Translations under genes and position numbers: made by a program
Shown here: piece by piece, positions 59,605 to 64,000 of the stretch
Position numbering within the stretch: position 1 is the stretch's first letter
How the letters are laid out: each line of letters begins with the position of its first letter
Notes under the pieces: generated by a model
Seen by the model: the letters and a program-made list of their open reading frames with translations, nothing else
What the model was told of the DNA's origin: nothing
Database searches by the model: none
From: Actinomycetales bacterium
Lineage (GTDB): Bacteria > Actinomycetota > Actinomycetes > S36-B12
Direction of reading: 5' to 3'
DNA length: 64,000 nucleotides
Assembly: GCA_018970765.1 (NCBI GenBank)
Contig: JAGWVT010000001.1
Coordinates: 1 to 64,000, forward strand

Positions 59605-61292
59605 GTCTTGACATGATGAGTTTTGGCATGGCACCAGCTCGCATCGCACCCACCTTGATGGCAGGTGCTCCGGGTTGGACTGCGCGTGCAGACGTCATCG
59701 TCATCGGGTCTGGCGTGGCAGGGTTAACGACCGCTCGGTACGCACGTGCGGCCGGTCGCACCGTGCTGTTGGTGACGAAGGCCCAGGTCAGCGAAGGTTC
59801 CACGCGGTGGGCGCAGGGTGGGATTGCGGCAGCACTGGCCGACGACGACTCCCCTGAGGAGCACCTTCGCGACACCCTTGAGGCAGGTGTCGGACTATGC
59901 GACGAAGAAGCGGTGCGCATTCTGGTCACTGAGGGGCCGATTGCGGTGCGGGCACTCATTGGCCTTGGTGCGCACTTCGACACCGATGACTCGGGTCGTA
60001 TTGCGCTGACTCGCGAAGGCGGTCACCACCGCAGTCGTATCGCCCATGCCGGCGGTGATGCAACCGGGGCCGAGATATCACGGGCCTTGGTGAGCGCAGT
60101 GCGCGCCGATCCTGGGATCGAACTGCTGGAGAATGCCCTGGCGCTGGATCTGCTCCGCGATGCGCAAGGTGCTGTACAGGGCATCACCTTGCATGTCGTC
60201 GGTTCTGGTCAGCGCGATGGAGTCGGTGCTGCGCTGGCGCCGGTGGTGGTGCTGGCCACAGGTGGATTGGGGCAGGTCTTCGGTCAAACGACGAACCCCT
60301 TCGTCGCCACTGGCGACGGCATGGCTATGGCACTTCGAGCCGGTGCGGCAGTCGCTGATTTGGAGTTCGTGCAGTTCCATCCCACGGTGTTGTGGCTCGG
60401 ACCGCATGCAGCGGGGCAGCAGCCATTAGTTTCCGAAGCAGTACGCGGCGAAGGTGCCGTCCTGGTGGATGATCGCGGTGAACAGTTCATGATCGGCCAG
60501 CATGAACTTGCAGATTTAGCCCCTCGCGATGTGGTCGCAAAGGCGATCATGCGTCGCATGCGTGAGCAGGGCACGGACCATGTGTGGTTGGACGGCCGTG
60601 CCCTCGGCGCGGATACCTGGGTCAGCAGATTTCCCACGATCTTGGAGGCATGTCGAACTCGCGGTATCGATCCGGTTACCGATTTGATCCCGGTTGCGCC
60701 GGCGCAGCACTACGCATCCGGGGGCGTATTGACGGATAGTTGGGGACGTTCAACGGTGCCTGGGCTGTTCGCCTGCGGGGAGGCAGCCTGCACTGGTGTC
60801 CATGGAGCCAACCGTCTGGCTTCGAATTCACTGCTTGAAGGGCTGGTCTTCGCGGAGCGCATCGGCCAGGTCCTCTCCCGCGAGCTGCCAGACGTGCGGC
60901 CGGTGGTTGGGCCTATGAGCGGGGCGGCGCCTGGGTCGCTGGTGGGCACCTCAGTTCGTCGCACCCTGCAACAGGGTATGGACGAGGGGGCGGGAGTCCT
61001 GCGCAGTGCAGCATCCCTGTCGAGCGTGCGCGCACTGCTCGCCGATCTTCCTGACCAGGCTCCGGGGCGGCCTTGTACGGAGGATTGGGAGACATCAAAC
61101 TTGTACGCAATTGCCAGCGTGCTTGCACAGCACGCGTTGATTCGAGAAGAGACGCGCGGCTCGCACTGGCGAGAGGATTTTCCAGATCGTGACGACGAAC
61201 ACTGGCGGGTACGCCTTGTCACCCGCGTAGATGCCGACGGGTTGGCGATCACTGAGCGTCGACCGGTTGATGCCATGAGTCAGGAACCCTGA
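59601..61292 (+). CDS. nadB: L-aspartate oxidase NadB
   Basis: A 563-residue flavoprotein of the succinate dehydrogenase/fumarate reductase family. The FAD site is ADVIVIGSGVAGLTTARYA, then GSTRWAQGGIAAAL, SRIAHAGGDATG, PAQHYASGGVLTD and GLFACGEAACTGVHGANRLASNSLLEGL. It makes iminoaspartate, the NadA substrate. The N terminus is about 25 residues longer than the conserved start and Met-rich, so a later ATG (59613, 59616, 59628 or 59658) could be used. nadA is not in the window. Coupled to nadC. Confidence 0.95.
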   Translation: MSLDMMSFGMAPARIAPTLMAGAPGWTARADVIVIGSGVAGLTTARYARAAGRTVLLVTKAQVSEGSTRWAQGGIAAALADDDSPEEHLRDTLEAGVGLCDEEAVRILVTEGPIAVRALIGLGAHFDTDDSGRIALTREGGHHRSRIAHAGGDATGAEISRALVSAVRADPGIELLENALALDLLRDAQGAVQGITLHVVGSGQRDGVGAALAPVVVLATGGLGQVFGQTTNPFVATGDGMAMALRAGAAVADLEFVQFHPTVLWLGPHAAGQQPLVSEAVRGEGAVLVDDRGEQFMIGQHELADLAPRDVVAKAIMRRMREQGTDHVWLDGRALGADTWVSRFPTILEACRTRGIDPVTDLIPVAPAQHYASGGVLTDSWGRSTVPGLFACGEAACTGVHGANRLASNSLLEGLVFAERIGQVLSRELPDVRPVVGPMSGAAPGSLVGTSVRRTLQQGMDEGAGVLRSAASLSSVRALLADLPDQAPGRPCTEDWETSNLYAIASVLAQHALIREETRGSHWREDFPDRDDEHWRVRLVTRVDADGLAITERRPVDAMSQEP

Positions 61293-62185
61293 TGAGTCAA
61301 CCCTGGGTTGAGGCTCTGCGTGCGATTGGTCTGCCACGTGAAGACGTGAACTGGATCATTGAGCGAGCCTTGGCCGAGGATGTTGACGAGCGCGGTGATG
61401 TGACATCGATAGCGACCCTGGACCCGAATGCGCAGGGTGTCATGGATCTGACCGCCCGCAGACCTGGTGTGGTCGCTGGTGTTCCAGTGGCCGCGGCAGT
61501 GTTCGCCGCGGTGAATCCAGATGTTGATCTACAGATACGCAAGGCCGACGGATCGCGCGTGTTAGGCGGGGACGTGATCCTCACTGCGCGCGGTCGACTC
61601 AATGATTTGTTGCGTGCCGAGCGACCGGCACTCAATCTGCTGGGCCACCTGTCCGGCGTTGCCACACTTACCCGATCGTGGGTCGATGCGATCGCCGGTA
61701 CCGGAGCCACGATTCGCGATACCCGCAAAACCACGCCGGGGATGCGCACCCTGGAGAAGTACGCCGTTCGCTGTGGTGGTGGAACCAACCACCGCATGTC
61801 GTTGTCGGATGCAGCACTCATCAAGGACAACCATGTGCTTGCAGCCGGTGGTGTGGTCGCTGCATTCGAGCGAGTGCGCCAGGTCTTTCCAGATCTGCCG
61901 ATCGAGGTGGAGGTCGATCGGCTCGACCAACTGGATGATGTCCTTCAAGCGGGCGCCGACTTAGTCCTGCTGGATAACTTCACGATCCAGGATCTGAATG
62001 CAGCTGTCGCGCTCAATGCCGGCCGTGCCCGCCTTGAGTCTTCCGGTGGCTTGAGCCTGGAACATGCACGTGACGTTGCCGAGACCGGGGTGGACTACCT
62101 TGCCGTCGGAGCGCTGACGCACTCGGCCCCGGTCTTGGATATCGGAGCAGATGTTCGTGCTGAATTCGCCGTTCAGGAGGGGTAG
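61292..62185 (+). CDS. nadC: Quinolinate phosphoribosyltransferase NadC
   Basis: A 297-residue enzyme converting quinolinate and PRPP to nicotinate mononucleotide. HLSGVATLTRSWVDA, DTRKTTPGMRTLEKYAV, CGGGTNHRMSLSDAALIKDNH, EVEVDRLDQLD and the C-terminal VDYLAVGALTHSA are all family motifs. ATG 61292 shares a base with the nadB stop. coaX follows at once. Confidence 0.96.
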   Translation: MSQPWVEALRAIGLPREDVNWIIERALAEDVDERGDVTSIATLDPNAQGVMDLTARRPGVVAGVPVAAAVFAAVNPDVDLQIRKADGSRVLGGDVILTARGRLNDLLRAERPALNLLGHLSGVATLTRSWVDAIAGTGATIRDTRKTTPGMRTLEKYAVRCGGGTNHRMSLSDAALIKDNHVLAAGGVVAAFERVRQVFPDLPIEVEVDRLDQLDDVLQAGADLVLLDNFTIQDLNAAVALNAGRARLESSGGLSLEHARDVAETGVDYLAVGALTHSAPVLDIGADVRAEFAVQEG

Positions 62186-62947
62186 ATGCTGCTCACCATT
62201 GACGTCGGTAACACCAATACCGTGTTGGGGCTGTTCGCCGGGCAGGATCTGACGGCCTCCTGGCGAATCAAGACCGATGCTCGAACCACGGCCGATGAAC
62301 TGATGCTTACCTTTCGCGGGCTGCTCGAGGGTCATGGCGCGATTGACGGCATCGCGCTGTGCAGCACGGTGCCGGCTGTCTTGCGTGAGATGCGCGTCAT
62401 GCTAGATCGCTACTACCCGACCACACCCACGGTCATTGTTGAGCCCGGCATCAAGACGGGAGTGCCTATCCTCACGGATAACCCGAAGGAAGTCGGCACC
62501 GACCGCATTGTGAACACGCTGGCGGCATTTCACGGGTTCTCTGGCCCTTGCATCGTGGTCGACTTCGGTACGTCAACGAACCTTGATGTGGTGTCCGCCA
62601 AAGGGGAGTTCCTAGGTGGCGCATTGGCTCCCGGTATTGAGATTTCACTTGAAGCCCTCGCGGACCGGGCAGCGCAACTGCGCAAGGTGGAACTGGTCGA
62701 GCCACGTTCAGCTATCGGCAAGAACACCGTCGAGGCGCTGCAGTCGGGAGCGCTCTATGGATTCGCCGGACAGGTAGATGGACTCGTGGACCGCATCGTT
62801 GCCGAACTTGGTGCCGTGACTGCGGTCATTGCGACCGGGGGGCTGGCACCTATCGTCGTGCCGGAATCTCGCACGATCACCAATCACGAACCTGACCTCA
62901 CGCTGGTCGGCCTACGGCTCATCTTCGAGCGGAATCAGCCGAACTAG
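62186..62947 (+). CDS. coaX: Type III pantothenate kinase CoaX
   Basis: A 253-residue ASKHA-fold kinase. LLTIDVGNTNTVLGLF (phosphate 1), EVGTDRIVNTLAAFH, VVDFGTSTNLDVV (phosphate 2; most CoaX have GTATT/GTATNID here) and FLGGALAPGIEISLEAL are present. It phosphorylates pantothenate, first step of CoA synthesis, matching panC upstream. GGAGG lies five bases before ATG 62186. The 3' end overlaps the HAD gene by 29 bases. Confidence 0.95.
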   Translation: MLLTIDVGNTNTVLGLFAGQDLTASWRIKTDARTTADELMLTFRGLLEGHGAIDGIALCSTVPAVLREMRVMLDRYYPTTPTVIVEPGIKTGVPILTDNPKEVGTDRIVNTLAAFHGFSGPCIVVDFGTSTNLDVVSAKGEFLGGALAPGIEISLEALADRAAQLRKVELVEPRSAIGKNTVEALQSGALYGFAGQVDGLVDRIVAELGAVTAVIATGGLAPIVVPESRTITNHEPDLTLVGLRLIFERNQPN

Positions 62948-63653
62948 GCAGCGACAGCATCCTGGTCACCGCGGCCAATCCGTGGATTGGTCCCTTGGTA
63001 CGCGGCAGGATCAGGGTCCTGATCCCCAGAGCAATGCCCCCGGTGTCGTCTCGGCCTGAGTCGCCAACCATGAGCGTGTGCGCCGCCGGGAGATCAAGAG
63101 CGAGCAGTGCAGCATCGAAGATCCCCGGATCCGGCTTGACCACACCGACCTCATAGGAGAGCACCACGGCATCAATCCACTCGCTAATTCCTTCGCGGTC
63201 CAGGACTGGTCGGATCGGCACGCCGATGTTTGACAGGACACCTATCCGTAGGCCAGCGGCCTTGAGTGCACGCAGCGTCGGCACGGTGTCCGCGTAGGCA
63301 TGCCAGGTATCCAGGAGCACGTCATACAGTGCCTCGGCGAACTCTGCCGGCACGGCCGGTCCAGCAGCGAGCAGTTCGTGGAACACGCGCCGGTGGTCAG
63401 TGAAGGACAGATCACGCGAGCTTTGCGGATCCTGGATACGAGCTGTCTCCCAAATGCGGTCGAGGAAGAACTCCAGGGCAGCGCGCTCGGCTTCAGGTAG
63501 GGCGTAGGGCTGCTTGGACAACGCACGGTCGACCCACTCCCCGGCGTGGCCCTGGTCGACCAATGTTGCGTGCAGGTCGAAAATCACACCACGGACTGGC
63601 TCAACGACGGGAAAGTCCTCCGTATGGAATGCAGACGGTTGCCCGATACTCAC
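62919..63653 (-). CDS. HAD-superfamily hydrolase with DLH in place of the DxD motif
   Basis: A 244-residue HAD protein. Motif I reads GVIFDLHATLVD: the nucleophile Asp is present, but the usual second Asp is His. Motif II is GVLSNIG, the Lys motif VVKPDPGIFDAAL and motif IV MVGDSGRDDTGG. The helical cap fits subfamily IA. In haloacid dehalogenases the second Asp is also absent, so it may be a dehalogenase-like enzyme or a divergent phosphatase. GTG 63653 has TAGGCT exactly six bases upstream. Confidence 0.85.
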   Translation of the reverse strand: MSIGQPSAFHTEDFPVVEPVRGVIFDLHATLVDQGHAGEWVDRALSKQPYALPEAERAALEFFLDRIWETARIQDPQSSRDLSFTDHRRVFHELLAAGPAVPAEFAEALYDVLLDTWHAYADTVPTLRALKAAGLRIGVLSNIGVPIRPVLDREGISEWIDAVVLSYEVGVVKPDPGIFDAALLALDLPAAHTLMVGDSGRDDTGGIALGIRTLILPRTKGPIHGLAAVTRMLSLPSSADSARR

Positions 63654-63659
63654 CGGCTC

Positions 63660-63665
63660 AGCCTA
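63660..63665 (-). promoter_or_regulatory. -10 box (TAGGCT) for a leaderless HAD mRNA
   Basis: Minus strand TAGGCT-GAGCCG-GTG: TANNNT six bases before GTG 63653. Confidence 0.6.
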
Positions 63666-63679
63666 GGTCCGATTCGCAC

Positions 63680-63685
63680 TAACCT
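63680..63685 (+). promoter_or_regulatory. -10 box (TAACCT) for a leaderless lysS mRNA
   Basis: TAACCT-TGCCCC-GTG: TANNNT six bases before GTG 63692. Together with 63660-63665 it makes a divergent pair of leaderless promoters in a 38-base gap. Confidence 0.6.
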
Positions 63686-63691
63686 TGCCCC

Positions 63692-64000
63692 GTGACCGAC
63701 GCCGACCCTGTCGAGAGTGGATTGACGGACGAGGCCACCGAGGACGTGCCGGAACAGATGCTGATACGCCAGGCGAAGCGGGCACGCTTGCTCGACGCAG
63801 GACTGCCGCCCTACCCGGTTGGACTGGTGCCGACACACGAGCTTGCCGACATCAGGGCGACGTATGCCCAGCTACCGATCGATACTCAGACCGGGGAGCG
63901 GGCAGCGGTTGCTGGTCGCATCCTCTTTATGCGCAATACCGGCAAACTGTGCTTCACGACCATTCAGTCAGGGGATGGGTCTCAGCTGCAGATCATGCTC
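63692..64000 (+). CDS. lysS: Lysyl-tRNA synthetase LysS, N-terminal part (3' end outside window)
   Basis: 103 codons are open to the window edge. After an acidic N-terminal extension the protein shows QMLIRQAKRARLLDAGLPPYP, THELADIRATYAQL, AVAGRILFMRNTGKLCFTTI and QSGDGSQLQIML. These belong to the N-terminal anticodon-binding OB-fold of class II LysRS. The catalytic domain lies beyond the window. GTG 63692 is supported by the leaderless promoter. The position after coaX is conserved in actinobacteria. Confidence 0.9.
   Translation, partial: MTDADPVESGLTDEATEDVPEQMLIRQAKRARLLDAGLPPYPVGLVPTHELADIRATYAQLPIDTQTGERAAVAGRILFMRNTGKLCFTTIQSGDGSQLQIML

Overview
The window comes from a high-GC actinobacterial chromosome. 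Two things point there. The block tilS-hpt-ftsH-folE-folP-folB/K-DUF3180-(NuoD-like)-(DUF2520)-panC-nadB-nadC-coaX-lysS is an arrangement typical of Actinomycetia. The window also holds several actinobacterial families: a DUF2342 zincin, a pyridoxamine-oxidase-fold protein of the type often F420-dependent in this group, a maltokinase-like kinase and LtrA. I cannot resolve the lineage further. Genes are very tightly packed, with many ATGA/GTGA start-stop overlaps and several convergent 3' overlaps. No gap between genes exceeds about 165 bases. I see no rRNA, tRNA, CRISPR array, insertion sequence or prophage.

Layout. 1-4526: catabolic cluster (C-terminal part of a nitrilase, FAH-family hydrolase, flavin reductase, cytochrome P450, LtrA membrane protein). 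4486-9101: lipoprotein, class I aldolase + PfkB kinase pair, GNAT protein and M20 peptidase. 9209-11926: a 905-residue secreted protein with a C-type lectin domain and a long glycine-rich tract. 11990-17210: small oxidoreductases, alditol-oxidase-like flavoprotein, a stand-alone DnaX-like domain next to exonuclease III, and a UbiA prenyltransferase. 17241-21389 (minus): TetR, glycosyltransferase, maltokinase-like (possibly glucosamine) kinase and SIS isomerase. 21534-27704: polyamine-type ABC transporter, amine oxidase and SDR. 27758-32352: lipoprotein, MazG-like protein, a 42-residue zinc-ribbon protein and a thiamine ABC transporter under a TPP riboswitch. 32376-36842: phosphatase and membrane proteins, zinc alcohol dehydrogenase, DUF2182.

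36833-45414 is a molybdenum-cofactor and Mo-hydroxylase maturation island: mocA-like and xdhC on the minus strand; moaE, moaA, moaD, coxG-like, moxR/coxD-like, coxE-like, moeA, moaC and mogA on the plus strand. It contains no hydroxylase structural subunit. 45411-53068 holds dacB, a mannose-6-phosphate isomerase-like gene, the DUF2342 zincin, tilS, hpt, ftsH and folE. 53078-54806 completes a folate block with folP and a fused folB-folK. 55735-57827 is an orphan NuoD-like protein with a MidA-type methyltransferase. 57843-62947 supplies pantothenate/CoA and NAD synthesis. A HAD protein and the start of lysS close the window.

Regulation visible in the sequence. Several genes carry a TANNNT-like -10 hexamer exactly six bases before the start codon, which predicts leaderless mRNAs (aldO-like, DnaX-like ORF, moaE, moeA, ftsH, DUF2520, HAD, lysS). 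The thiamine operon has a clear TPP riboswitch. Short repeats or palindromes lie before the M20 peptidase and lectin genes. All names rest on reading motifs by eye; no database search was run.
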